Shown: in pieces, positions 39,535-51,130 of the stretch
Numbering within the stretch: position 1 is the first letter of the stretch
Layout of the letters: every line of letters starts with the position of its first letter
From: Burkholderiales bacterium RIFCSPHIGHO2_01_FULL_63_240
Lineage (GTDB): Bacteria; Pseudomonadota; Gammaproteobacteria; Burkholderiales; Burkholderiaceae_C
Reading direction: 5' to 3'
DNA: 64,000 nucleotides
Assembly (NCBI GenBank): GCA_001770725.1
Contig: MERU01000002.1
Coordinates: forward strand, 124,001-188,000
The notes under the pieces: model-generated
Seen by the model: only the letters and a program-made list of their open reading frames with translations
Databases searched by the model: none
Told to the model about the DNA's origin: nothing
Position numbers and translations under genes: made by a program

Positions 39535-39966
39535 TCAGACCTTCTCGAGGACGAGGTAGTTGCTTTCGATGGCGCGGATGCGGTGCAGGCCGGCTGCCGG
39601 CACGTGGGCGCCGTGGTAGCGGGCCTTCCATTCGCTGCCGCGGTAGTGGACATGGGTGGTGCCGTCCGCACCCCACTGCGAGACAGAAACCTGCTCGCCC
39701 ACGTCGAGGCTGCCCAGCCCGGTGGAGGTGTAGTCCTCGACACCCAGCATGCCGCGCTGCAGCAAACGCCGGTGCCAGAGGTAGACCGCACCGCCGCCGA
39801 CCACAGCGGCCAGGATCAACTGGCTGGACTGGCTGGCGCCCACCATCGCGGCCAATGCTGCCGCGCCAGCTCCCAGGGCCAGCATCAACAGGTAAAACGA
39901 GCCTGTCAGCAATTCCAGGCTGACAAAAAAACCCGCCACGATCCACCACAGCGTCGATTCACCCAT
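39535..39966 (-). CDS. NfeD-family membrane protein
   Basis: A 143-residue short NfeD. Two or three hydrophobic segments (about residues 5-35 and 47-64) precede a C-terminal OB-fold-like domain (DVGEQVSVSQWGADGTTHVH, then YRGSEWKARYHG). NfeD proteins partner with paraslipins in membrane quality control. It is the first gene of the nfeD-paraslipin-DUF2237 run. Confidence 0.9.
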   Translation of the reverse strand: MGESTLWWIVAGFFVSLELLTGSFYLLMLALGAGAAALAAMVGASQSSQLILAAVVGGGAVYLWHRRLLQRGMLGVEDYTSTGLGSLDVGEQVSVSQWGADGTTHVHYRGSEWKARYHGAHVPAAGLHRIRAIESNYLVLEKV

Positions 39967-40131
39967 GTGTCCGACATCCTCACGTTTGCCTCAAGGCCGA
40001 GGGCAACAGTTTATGACGGCGCCTGCTCTTTTCAGGGTGGCATGGCCGTGTCAGGGGTATTCGAGCCAAAGGGATGAAACGAAGCGACGCAAAAACCGGG
40101 CTCCGTCAAACAAATCCGGGGCTTGAGACCC

Positions 40132-40137
40132 TACACT
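40132..40137 (+). promoter_or_regulatory. -10-like element TACACT upstream of the decarboxylase gene
   Basis: TACACT lies 36 nt before the chosen start, predicting a 5' leader of about 30 nt that includes the CAGGA Shine-Dalgarno sequence. No convincing -35 is seen. The rest of the 207-bp gap (39967-40173) shows nothing else I can assign. Confidence 0.4.
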
Positions 40138-40173
40138 TCGCCATTTTTCCGACCCGTCACCTTTGATTCAGGA

Positions 40174-42453
40174 ATGGCCATGCTGCGCTTCCGTTTCCCC
40201 ATCGTCATCATCGACGAAGACTTCCGCTCCGAGAACACCTCGGGCCTGGGCATCCGTGCGCTGGCCGACGCCATCCAGAAGGAAGGCTTCGAGGTCCTGG
40301 GCGTGACGAGCTACGGCGACCTGGCGCAGTTCGCGCAGCAGCAAAGCCGCGCCAGCGCCTTCATCCTGTCGATCGACGACGAGGAGTTCACGCCCGGCCC
40401 CGAGCTCGACCCGGCCGTGCTGAACCTGCGCAAGTTCATCGAAGAGATCCGCTTCAAGAACGCCGACATCCCCATCTACCTGTACGGTGAAACGCGCACC
40501 TCCGAGCACATCCCCAACGACATCCTGCGCGAGCTGCACGGTTTCATCCACATGTTCGAGGACACGCCCGAGTTCGTGGCGCGTCACATCATCCGCGAAG
40601 CCAAGGGCTACCTCGACGGCCTGGCGCCGCCGTTCTTCAAGGCGCTGATGGACTACGCCCAGGACGGCTCGTACTCCTGGCACTGCCCGGGTCACTCGGG
40701 TGGCGTGGCGTTCCTGAAGAGCCCGGTGGGCCAGATGTTCCACCAGTTCTTTGGCGAGAACATGCTGCGCGCCGACGTGTGCAACGCCGTGGAAGAACTC
40801 GGTCAGCTGCTCGACCACACCGGCCCCGTGGCCGAGTCCGAGAAGAACGCCGCGCGCATCTTCAACGCCGACCACTGCTTCTTCGTCACCAACGGCACCT
40901 CGACGTCCAACAAGATGGTGTGGCACCACACGGTCGCGCCCGGTGACGTGGTGGTGGTGGACCGCAACTGCCACAAGTCCATCCTGCACAGCATCATCAT
41001 GACCGGGGCCATTCCCGTGTTCCTGACGCCCACGCGCAACCACTTCGGCATCATCGGCCCGATCCCGCAAAGCGAGTTCGAGCCCGCCAACATCCGCAAG
41101 AAGATCGCCAAGCACCCGCTGCTCAAGGGCGTGGACGCCAAGAAGGTCAAGCCGCGCATCCTGACGATCACGCAGAGCACCTACGACGGTGTGCTCTACA
41201 ACACCGAGACCATCAAGGGCATGCTCGACGGCTGGATCGACAACCTGCACTTCGACGAAGCCTGGCTGCCGCACGCCGCTTTCCACAAGTTCTATGGCAT
41301 GTATCACGCCATGGGCAAGGGCCGCGCTCGCCCGAAGAAGGCCGTGGTCTACGCCACGCAGTCCACGCACAAGCTGCTGGCCGGCATCTCGCAGGCTTCG
41401 CACGTGCTGGTGCAGGACTCGCAAACCGTGCCGCTGGACCGCCACCTCTTCAACGAGGCCTACCTGATGCACACCTCCACCTCGCCGCAGTACGCGATCA
41501 TCGCGTCGTGTGACGTGGCCGCGGCCATGATGGAGCCGCCGGGTGGCACCGCGCTGGTCGAGGAGTCGATCAAGGAAGCGCTGGACTTCCGCCGCGCCAT
41601 GCGCAAGGTCTCCAAGGAATACGACAAGGACTGGTGGTTCAAGGTCTGGGGCCCCGAAAAGCTCGTGGCCGACGACATCGGCAAGCCCACGGACTGGGTG
41701 CTCAAAGCCAACGAGAAGTGGCACGGCTTCGGCAACCTGGCCGACGGCTTCAACATGCTCGACCCGATCAAGTCGACCATCATCACGCCGGGCATGGACG
41801 TCTCGGGCAAGTTCGCCAAGACCGGCATCCCGGCGTCCATCGTCACCAAGTACCTGGCCGAACACGGCGTGGTGGTCGAGAAGACGGGCCTCTACAGCTT
41901 CTTCATCATGTTCACCATCGGCATCACCAAGGGCCGCTGGAACACCATGCTGACCGCGCTGCAGCAGTTCAAGGACGACTACGACAAGAACCAGCCGCTG
42001 TGGCGCGTGGTGCCCGAGTTCTGCCAGAAGTACCCGATGTACGAGCGCATGGGCCTGCGCGACCTGTGCCAGTCCGTGCACGAGGCCTACGCCAAGGGCG
42101 ACATCGCTCGCCTGACCACCGAGGTCTACCTGTCGGGCCTGGAGCCGGCCATGAAGCCGTCGGACGCTTACGCGTACATCGCCCGCCGCCAGACCGAGCG
42201 CGTCGAGATCGACCAGCTCGAAGGCCGCATCACCACGGCGCTGCTGACGCCTTACCCGCCGGGCATCCCGCTGCTGATCCCGGGTGAGCGCTTCAACAAG
42301 AAGATCGTCGACTTCCTGAAGTTCACGCGCGACTTCAACGACGCCTTCCCGGGTTTTGCCACCGACGTGCACGGCCTGGTGGCCGAAGAGCTGCCCAACA
42401 AGGCGGGCAAGCGCTACTACGTCGACTGCGTCAAGCCCGACGCACAGGACTGA
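40174..42453 (+). CDS. Biodegradative arginine/lysine/ornithine decarboxylase
   Basis: A 759-residue fold-type I PLP decarboxylase of the AdiA/LdcC family. It has an N-terminal receiver-like wing domain (residues 5-130), PLP-domain motifs SWHCPGHSGGVAF, VTNGTSTSNKMVW and HFDEAWLPHAAF, and the PLP lysine Lys400 in ATQSTHKLLAG. These enzymes use protons to make agmatine or cadaverine in acid resistance. Arg versus Lys specificity cannot be settled from motifs. No antiporter gene is adjacent. ATG 40174 follows CAGGA; ATG 40180 is an alternative. Confidence 0.9.
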   Translation: MAMLRFRFPIVIIDEDFRSENTSGLGIRALADAIQKEGFEVLGVTSYGDLAQFAQQQSRASAFILSIDDEEFTPGPELDPAVLNLRKFIEEIRFKNADIPIYLYGETRTSEHIPNDILRELHGFIHMFEDTPEFVARHIIREAKGYLDGLAPPFFKALMDYAQDGSYSWHCPGHSGGVAFLKSPVGQMFHQFFGENMLRADVCNAVEELGQLLDHTGPVAESEKNAARIFNADHCFFVTNGTSTSNKMVWHHTVAPGDVVVVDRNCHKSILHSIIMTGAIPVFLTPTRNHFGIIGPIPQSEFEPANIRKKIAKHPLLKGVDAKKVKPRILTITQSTYDGVLYNTETIKGMLDGWIDNLHFDEAWLPHAAFHKFYGMYHAMGKGRARPKKAVVYATQSTHKLLAGISQASHVLVQDSQTVPLDRHLFNEAYLMHTSTSPQYAIIASCDVAAAMMEPPGGTALVEESIKEALDFRRAMRKVSKEYDKDWWFKVWGPEKLVADDIGKPTDWVLKANEKWHGFGNLADGFNMLDPIKSTIITPGMDVSGKFAKTGIPASIVTKYLAEHGVVVEKTGLYSFFIMFTIGITKGRWNTMLTALQQFKDDYDKNQPLWRVVPEFCQKYPMYERMGLRDLCQSVHEAYAKGDIARLTTEVYLSGLEPAMKPSDAYAYIARRQTERVEIDQLEGRITTALLTPYPPGIPLLIPGERFNKKIVDFLKFTRDFNDAFPGFATDVHGLVAEELPNKAGKRYYVDCVKPDAQD

Positions 42454-42457
42454 GTCC

Positions 42458-44092
42458 TCAGTCGCCGCCCATCGTGTTCGGGCGGCGGCCGAACTTCTCG
42501 AGCAGCTCCTGCAGGCGCTTGGCCAGCTCCGGCTGGGCTTGCTCGTTGAGGTAGCGCTGCCAGATCATGTCGGCCAGCTCGATGGTGCGGGTGTTGCCCG
42601 TTGCCGCGCCCTGCTTGAGCAGGTTCTCGACGGCCTCGACCGGCGCGCCACCCTTGGCTTTGGCCAATGAGGTTTCGGCCAGGTTGCTCAGCTCCTTGTA
42701 GGTCTCGCGCAGCAGCTCTTCATAAGGGGGGTGGCTGGCGACCATCATGCTGAGCATGTTGGTCAAGGGCTTGTTGGTGCAAAAGCGCACGGCCAACTGG
42801 CCCAGCCACTTCTCGGCATCGGGCAAATCGAGCCCGCGCTCGCGCACGCGCACCAGCAGGCACATCACGTTGCTGGCTGTTTCGAAGTCGAAGTCCGGCT
42901 GGCCGAACTCCCGCGCCAGGGTCTTCATGCGCCGGGAGGCATCGGTGGTGAGCTTTTGCTGCGTCAGTGAAAGCAGGGCGACGACCTCGTGCATGCGGCG
43001 CAGGCGGCCGCTGCGGGGGTTTTTCTCGTGGGCGCGCAGCAGCTGGGCTTCGCACTTGCTCAGCGCCTTGCCATCGTCTCGCTCGAAGTGGGAGAAGGAC
43101 AGCATCACCAGGCTCTGGAAGTCGAAGGAGCGCGAGGTCACGCCCATGCCCACGGCGCGCTCGAGGATGGTGGCGGCTTCGTCGGCGTGCCCGAGGTGAA
43201 AGGCCAGCAGCCCCAGCTTCTGCAGCCGCCCCAATGACAACGGGGTCAGCGACACCGCCTTCTTGTAGGTCTCGTAGGCGCGCTCGAACTCACCGGTCTG
43301 AAGGTGCGCGCGCCCCATGACGTCGTACGCATCGGCGTAGCCGGGGTTCTCCAGCAGGAGGCTGTCGAGCACGCGCAGCGCGGGCGGGATCTGCCCGGCG
43401 TCGACGTGTGCCCGTGCGATGCCGAGCCGTGCCCAGGGCATGGCCTTGGTCTTGTCGATGACCTCGAAGAGCTTGCGCGCTTCATCGTGCCGGTTCAGGC
43501 GCAGCAGCAGCTCGCCGCCGATGCGGGCTGCATAGACCCAGTACTCGCTCTTTGCCTCGACACGGGCCAGGCACCGTTCTGTGGCGACTTCGTACTGCTC
43601 GGCCTCCAGCGCCTCGAAGATGTCTTCCAGGGCCTGTTTGCGGTGCCTGGCCGTCCTCAGGCGTTCGGCCAGCTCGTTGTGCGTGTGGGGCCGCAGCAGG
43701 TAGCTGTCGAGCGCCGCTTCGGCCGCTTCTGCCACCTTGCCGTAGGTGGCCTCCGAGGTGACCATGACCACCACGGTCGAGAACGGCAGGTGATTGCCCG
43801 CTCGCACTTCGTCGAGCAGGTCAGCGCCGGTCTGTTGTGTCTCGCTGAAATGGTGCTCGCACAGGATCAGGTCGTAGCGGTGGTACTCGATCTCTCCCCG
43901 AGCTTCGTTGTAGCGGCTGACCTGCCTGATGTGGTCCGCCTGCAGGCCCAGGTCGATCAGCATGGAGCGCAGGATGCTGCGCGCCGTCAGGTTGGCATCG
44001 ATCACCAGGGCGCGGACGCTGCGCATGTCCTGCAGGGCCTTGCCGAGGCCGGCCGTGGCTCGCTTGGATCCGGTCATCAGCAGTTCGTTCAT
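42458..44092 (-). CDS. Pseudo-receiver-TPR protein (degenerate response regulator)
   Basis: A 544-residue protein. Residues 26-145 form a CheY-like receiver domain whose phospho-acceptor Asp is replaced by Glu79 (LILCEHHFSE). The acidic pair is reduced to one Asp (Asp32, VIDAN), the conserved Lys is Arg134 (YLLRP), and Thr112 is kept. Residues about 150-540 are helical repeats of TPR type (WARLGIARAHVDAGQIPPAL, YADAYDVMGRAHLQTGEFER). No DNA-binding output domain. Glu could mimic the phosphorylated state. It starts 10 nt after the histidine kinase stop and converges on the decarboxylase gene with a 4-nt gap. Confidence 0.85.
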   Translation of the reverse strand: MNELLMTGSKRATAGLGKALQDMRSVRALVIDANLTARSILRSMLIDLGLQADHIRQVSRYNEARGEIEYHRYDLILCEHHFSETQQTGADLLDEVRAGNHLPFSTVVVMVTSEATYGKVAEAAEAALDSYLLRPHTHNELAERLRTARHRKQALEDIFEALEAEQYEVATERCLARVEAKSEYWVYAARIGGELLLRLNRHDEARKLFEVIDKTKAMPWARLGIARAHVDAGQIPPALRVLDSLLLENPGYADAYDVMGRAHLQTGEFERAYETYKKAVSLTPLSLGRLQKLGLLAFHLGHADEAATILERAVGMGVTSRSFDFQSLVMLSFSHFERDDGKALSKCEAQLLRAHEKNPRSGRLRRMHEVVALLSLTQQKLTTDASRRMKTLAREFGQPDFDFETASNVMCLLVRVRERGLDLPDAEKWLGQLAVRFCTNKPLTNMLSMMVASHPPYEELLRETYKELSNLAETSLAKAKGGAPVEAVENLLKQGAATGNTRTIELADMIWQRYLNEQAQPELAKRLQELLEKFGRRPNTMGGD

Positions 44093-44102
44093 GGTCGTTC
44101 GC

Positions 44103-44726
44103 TCAGGGCAGCGCCATGGTGAATTCGGTGCCCTGGCCCGGGGCGGACTTCAGGCCGATGCGGCCGGTGCGGCCCTGGCTGCGGTGGGCGACGGCGACGG
44201 CTTCGCTGAGGGCCGAGCCCAGGCCGGTCGCGCTGTCCTGTGCCGGGTCTTCGCTGCCCAGGCCCTCGCCATCGTCGAGCACGCGCCAGATCAGCCAGCC
44301 GTCGTCTTCGTGCACGTCCAGCATCACCTGGCTCCGGGCGAACCGCACGGCATTGTGGATGGCGGCGTCCAGGGCCAGGCGCACCAGCCGGTGGTCGAAG
44401 TACCAGAATGCCGGGGCGCGCGATGGCGTGACCAGGCTGATGACCACCGGTTGCTCGTCCACCTTCAGCCTGGCGTCCCACACGCGCTGCAGGGCCTGCA
44501 GCAACGCTTGCGGCGACTCGTCCTCGCAGTGGGGCGTGAGGCCTTCGGTGCGGGCGCCATAGAGCGTGAGGAACTGGATGAACTGGCGCCGCAGCTCCGA
44601 GCAATGCAGGTGCGCGCGCTGGGCCATCACGGGGCTGGGGTCGTCGATGAGCCTCGAGAGTTCGTCCTCCAGGCCGCCGAGGGCGTTCTTGAGGTCGTGC
44701 GCGATGAGGGCCAGGGCATCGCTCAT
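44103..44726 (-). CDS. Sensorless cytoplasmic histidine kinase
   Basis: A 207-residue protein that is only a kinase core: no membrane segment, PAS or HAMP. The H box is ALIAHDLKNALGG with His10 as phospho-acceptor, the N box DAAIHNAVRFA (Asn125), G1 DDGEGLG (152-158), and G2 TGLGSALSEAV. The C-terminal sequence GLKSAPGQGTEFTMALP is a normal kinase end. It overlaps the upstream receiver-TPR gene (ATGA), and a pseudo-receiver-TPR gene follows, so the three likely work together. With no sensor of its own, input must come from a partner. Confidence 0.88.
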   Translation of the reverse strand: MSDALALIAHDLKNALGGLEDELSRLIDDPSPVMAQRAHLHCSELRRQFIQFLTLYGARTEGLTPHCEDESPQALLQALQRVWDARLKVDEQPVVISLVTPSRAPAFWYFDHRLVRLALDAAIHNAVRFARSQVMLDVHEDDGWLIWRVLDDGEGLGSEDPAQDSATGLGSALSEAVAVAHRSQGRTGRIGLKSAPGQGTEFTMALP

Positions 44727-46372
44727 GCGTCGACCTTTCGGTTCGTCGAGGCTTCCAGCATGGACACGGTTTCGCGGAAGTAGCGCCGCATGGTGTAGAC
44801 GCGGTCGTGTCCTGGCAGCAACTTGTCCAGCCTGTCCAGGTAGTCCTTGATGGTGTCGATGCGCGCGGCGTCCGCCGACTTGTTCAGGCGCAGGGCCATG
44901 CATTGGATCTGTGCCGCCTGCAGCAGCACGCCCGAGTTCTCGGGGTACTCGTGCACGGCATTTTGGATCTGGCTGACGGCCTCGTCGATGCGGCTGTCGC
45001 GCAGGAGCTTGCGCGCATCGGCCACCATGTTCTGCATGCCTTCCGCAGCGGACTCGATGACGGAGCCGATCTTGTCTTCGTGGCCGGTTTCTTCCAGCGT
45101 TTTGGCGATCAGCTGCTTGACCCGCAGGTTCTCGTGGTCGGCGCTGATGGCGCTGTGCAGCAGGGCCAGGCCGACCTCTTCGTTGCCGGCTTTCAACTCT
45201 GCCTTGGCCAATGCGATGGTTGCGAGGTCGGCCTTGCCTTTGCTCAGTGCTTCGCGCGCCTTGAGCAGCGTCTTTTCGGCTTGCTCGGCCTGGCCCTGTG
45301 CGATCTCGGATTGGGCCTGGATGGCCAGCGACGTCACCCCGAAGACCGGGACGTTGCGGAAGGCGGGGCTGGCGTCCTGGATGACCCGCATGGCTTCGCT
45401 GTTCTCGCCCATGTCGACCAGCGTCTGGGCCAGCAGCAGGCTGTCCTGAGGTTGGGCGACGATGGAGCCACGGCTGGCCTTGGTGGCTTTGCTCAGGGCG
45501 GCCTTGGCCATGTCCAGGTCGCCATTGCGGTAGGCCGATTCGCCGACCAGCCTTTGCCGGCGGGCGGATGGCACCACCATCGAGGCGTCCCGGAGCACCC
45601 AGAGCGCACCCTGGGGGTCGCCCATGGCTTCGAGCGACTCGGCGATCACGTCGTAGGCAGCCACCAGCTTGCCGCCGCCCTTTGAATCGATGATGTCCTG
45701 GGCGAGCTTGCGGGCCTCTGCAAATTGCCCGCCGGCCTTGAGTGCCCGTGCCAGGCCCAGCCTCGCCCACATCAGGTCCTGGCGGACCTCCAGGGCCTGG
45801 CGGTAGGTGGCCTGTGCCTCCTCGTGCCGCCCGAGCTTGAGCAGGGTCTGGCCCTTGAGCTGCAGGGCTTGCATGAACCAGCGGTTTCGCAGGGCGAGCA
45901 TGTCCTCGCAAGCCTTGAGCGCGCCGGCCAGGTCGTCCTTGGCCAGTTTGGCGTTGATGGGCAGCAAGGCCTGGCGCTTCTCCAGCATGGCCTTGAGGCG
46001 GTCTTCGATGTCGCTGGCCGTGATCGGCTTGAGCAAGTAGGCGTCGGGGTGGTGCTCGGTGGCAGCTGCCACGGAGGCATAGCCGCTTTCGGCGGTGACC
46101 ATGAAGAACAGGCAATCGGCCGGCAGCAGGTTCTGCTCGCGCAGGAGCTCGAACAGCTGCTGGCCGTCGGTTTTCTGGTTGAGATTGAAGTCACACAGGA
46201 TCAGGCCGTAGCGGCGCGATTTCACCAGCCGGTAAGCGTCGTCGGCGTTGGAAGCCACGTCGACCTGGGTGATGCCCAGCAGGGTCAGCTGGCCACGCAG
46301 GGTGGTTTGCTGCACGGCCATGTCTTCGATGATCAAGGCGTTGATTTGGGACAGGGATCCCTGATGAGACAT
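44723..46372 (-). CDS. Receiver-TPR response regulator
   Basis: A 549-residue protein. The receiver (residues 10-130) has every key residue: acidic pair Glu16/Asp17 (IIEDM), phospho-acceptor Asp61 (LILCDFNL), Thr93 (VTAES) and Lys115 (YLLKP). TPR-like helical repeats follow (LMWARLGLARALKAGGQFAE, KLVAAYDVIAESLEAMGDPQ), to the C-terminus. No DNA-binding, enzymatic or cyclic-di-GMP domain is seen, so output is probably by protein contact. It is the first gene of the three-gene unit; no Shine-Dalgarno sequence lies at usual spacing. Confidence 0.87.
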   Translation of the reverse strand: MSHQGSLSQINALIIEDMAVQQTTLRGQLTLLGITQVDVASNADDAYRLVKSRRYGLILCDFNLNQKTDGQQLFELLREQNLLPADCLFFMVTAESGYASVAAATEHHPDAYLLKPITASDIEDRLKAMLEKRQALLPINAKLAKDDLAGALKACEDMLALRNRWFMQALQLKGQTLLKLGRHEEAQATYRQALEVRQDLMWARLGLARALKAGGQFAEARKLAQDIIDSKGGGKLVAAYDVIAESLEAMGDPQGALWVLRDASMVVPSARRQRLVGESAYRNGDLDMAKAALSKATKASRGSIVAQPQDSLLLAQTLVDMGENSEAMRVIQDASPAFRNVPVFGVTSLAIQAQSEIAQGQAEQAEKTLLKAREALSKGKADLATIALAKAELKAGNEEVGLALLHSAISADHENLRVKQLIAKTLEETGHEDKIGSVIESAAEGMQNMVADARKLLRDSRIDEAVSQIQNAVHEYPENSGVLLQAAQIQCMALRLNKSADAARIDTIKDYLDRLDKLLPGHDRVYTMRRYFRETVSMLEASTNRKVDA

Positions 46373-46443
46373 GGCGAAACGCCCCTTCGATGCAGGTTGG
46401 CTGAACCGTCTTTCCTCCTTGTGTTTTTCATGGGGCCGCCAGA

Positions 46444-46457
46444 CGGGAACGTTCCCG
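46444..46457. promoter_or_regulatory. Perfect 14-bp palindrome upstream of the receiver-TPR/kinase operon
   Basis: CGGGAACGTTCCCG is fully symmetric and lies 71 nt upstream of the first gene, in the 150 bp between that start and the dnaJ terminator. Its position suits an operator for a dimeric regulator; the cognate protein is unknown. Confidence 0.5.
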
Positions 46458-46522
46458 CCATGAATTTCGGCATGTGGGGCCAGGACTTGAGTGGCAGCGG
46501 GTCAGCCCTGGCGCGAATCGGC

Positions 46523-46547
46523 AAAAAAAACGCCCCGGGGTGGGGCG
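46523..46547 (-). terminator. Rho-independent terminator after dnaJ
   Basis: On the minus strand CGCCCC-ACCCC-GGGGCG is followed by eight T residues (complement of 46523-46530). It lies 36 nt after the dnaJ stop and separates the chaperone operon from the receiver-TPR operon. Confidence 0.9.
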
Positions 46548-46583
46548 CTTCGAGGGGATCAAACCGAGCCAGGCTCGGTTGCT

Positions 46584-47726
<1,143 letters not shown>

Positions 47727-47738
47727 GAGGTGCTTTCT

Positions 47739-48929
47739 TCAGGGGGCGGCCTTGAACGGCTCGCCCCAGGTCATTTCCTTGTGCACATCCCAGCCGAACC
47801 ATTCCATGCACTGGCGCTGCTCACAGGCGCGCGCGTGCACGACGTCGAGGGTGCTGGCTTCGATGCTGTCATTCGATCCACTCACGCCCAGGTCGGCGGC
47901 CTTCTTGCGGCCGTCGAGTCGGCCCACCACCACGGCGGTGTCGAGCTTGCCAAAGGTGTCGGAGTTGACGCCCTTGAGCAGCATCGGGGCGTAGCGGTAG
48001 CCGCTGCGGTCGGCGTCGAACACCCAGGCCACGGTGGGGCTGAGCATGCGGTCGAGCTTGACGGTCATGGCGACGGTCTTGCCCTGCCACTTGAACGGGT
48101 CCTTGTCGGCCTGCGATGCGGTCAACCAGACCTGCACCTTGTTTTCAGCGCTGAAGCGGTGGAAGGCCTGGCGGGCCTGGTTGCGCTTGGTGGCGCGTTC
48201 GGCTTCGGCCTGCTTCTGGCGGACGGCTTGCGAGGCGTCGTTGCGGTAGGCGCGGACTTCGGCCGGCTTGCCGTTGTCGAGCACCACGGAGCCCTTGGCC
48301 AGGGCCAGCGGCTCCTGGCCTTTCTCGTCGGCGATCAAGGGGGCACGCCAGAGCACGACGTCAACGGCCCTGAAGGGCGCGTTGCTCGGGCAGGCCGCGA
48401 CGACGGCTTCCTGGGCCGAGCGCATGCGCGCCTGCACCAGGCTGTCGTCTTCGAGCTTGAAGCCGTCGGGCACCAGCAGGGCCACGCGTTCGATCTCGCA
48501 CAGCTTGACCGGCCCTTGCGACGGCGCGGCGTGCACCCACACGGCCCGGGCCTCGCCCACGCTGCCGCGTTCGCTGATCAAGAGGTTGCTGCGCCAGCCG
48601 TCGAGCCTGCCTTTGAAGGGCTGATCGCCGATGAAGACGCCCTGGCGGAAGGTGCCTTCCCAGGTGGCGTCGACCTCTTCCTTGCCTTCCTTGAAGCGGT
48701 AGGGGTTGAGCCACTGGGCCTTGCCGCGGCCTTCGGCCTTGCCTTTGACGCAGGGGCCCTGGTAGCGCATGGGCTGCTTGTCGTCGCCGAGCGACCACGG
48801 GCCCCACACGGCGCAGGCGCTGGCGTCGATGCTGGTGACGAAGTCGGCTGCGCCAGCCGGTGTGTGTGCCAGGGCGGTCACGGCGAGCAGCGGCAGCAGC
48901 AGGCGGGGCAGTCGGGTGTTGGGTGACAT
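47739..48929 (-). CDS. Unrecognised secreted protein with MORN-like segment, between dnaK and dnaJ
   Basis: A 396-residue protein with a clear signal peptide (LLLPLLAVTALAHTPAGA before ADF). Residues about 60-105 resemble MORN repeats (GKAEGRGKAQWLNPYRF, WEGTFRQGVFIGDQPFKG). A charged helical stretch (about 255-285, QKQAEAERATKRNQARQAF) follows, then an unassigned region ending KEMTWGEPFKAAP. I do not recognise the family. It should be exported, yet it is encoded in the cytoplasmic heat-shock chaperone run, so heat or envelope-stress induction is plausible. Confidence 0.75.
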   Translation of the reverse strand: MSPNTRLPRLLLPLLAVTALAHTPAGAADFVTSIDASACAVWGPWSLGDDKQPMRYQGPCVKGKAEGRGKAQWLNPYRFKEGKEEVDATWEGTFRQGVFIGDQPFKGRLDGWRSNLLISERGSVGEARAVWVHAAPSQGPVKLCEIERVALLVPDGFKLEDDSLVQARMRSAQEAVVAACPSNAPFRAVDVVLWRAPLIADEKGQEPLALAKGSVVLDNGKPAEVRAYRNDASQAVRQKQAEAERATKRNQARQAFHRFSAENKVQVWLTASQADKDPFKWQGKTVAMTVKLDRMLSPTVAWVFDADRSGYRYAPMLLKGVNSDTFGKLDTAVVVGRLDGRKKAADLGVSGSNDSIEASTLDVVHARACEQRQCMEWFGWDVHKEMTWGEPFKAAP

Positions 48930-48964
48930 GGGTTCGTGTCCCGGTCAGGGTCAGGAAACGCATT

Positions 48965-49009
48965 CGGCACGATGGGCACCCGGGAGCGTCCCGGGCACCG
49001 ATCGTGCCG
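48965..49009. repeat. Nested stem-loop between dnaK and the secreted-protein gene
   Basis: Outer arms CGGCACGAT/ATCGTGCCG (9 bp, perfect) enclose an inner CCCGGG-AGCGT-CCCGGG hairpin. No T-run follows on the minus strand, so it is more likely an mRNA-stabilising or processing element than a full terminator. Confidence 0.7.
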
Positions 49010-49026
49010 ATCCGAAGGGCGGGAGG

Positions 49027-50964
<1,938 letters not shown>

Positions 50965-51052
50965 GTTGGGTGCTCCTGTGAATCTGATCTGAAGTTGCTT
51001 GGCGGGTCGAGGTGACCCTGTCTTGATGCTCAATCTGCGTGCACGAGGTCTG

Positions 51053-51078
51053 TTTTCAAGTCCCTGATGTCAAAAAGG
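51053..51078 (-). promoter_or_regulatory. Conserved block with sigma-32-like -35 upstream of dnaK
   Basis: On the minus strand the block contains CTTGAAA (51060 to 51054), a perfect sigma-32 -35, preceded by CTTTTTGACATCAGGGA. It matches the block upstream of grpE at 24 of 26 positions. The -10 is not recognisable, so activity from here is uncertain. Confidence 0.55.
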
Positions 51079-51130
51079 CCGGACAGTCCTTTGACCTGGG
51101 GCAGACCAGGGCACGCCGATGTTCATGTGC

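Noticed and set aside
40168-42372. A 734-codon open frame antisense to the arginine/lysine decarboxylase
   Set aside because: It mirrors the codon structure of the decarboxylase, has low-complexity His/Val/Leu-rich sequence and no recognisable domain. Long antisense frames are expected at this GC content.
46333-46524. A short minus-strand reading frame before the receiver-TPR operon, with an AAGGAGGAAAG sequence inside it
   Set aside because: The strong Shine-Dalgarno-like sequence has no start codon at usable spacing, and the frame overlaps the start of the real gene without a recognisable product. It may be chance.
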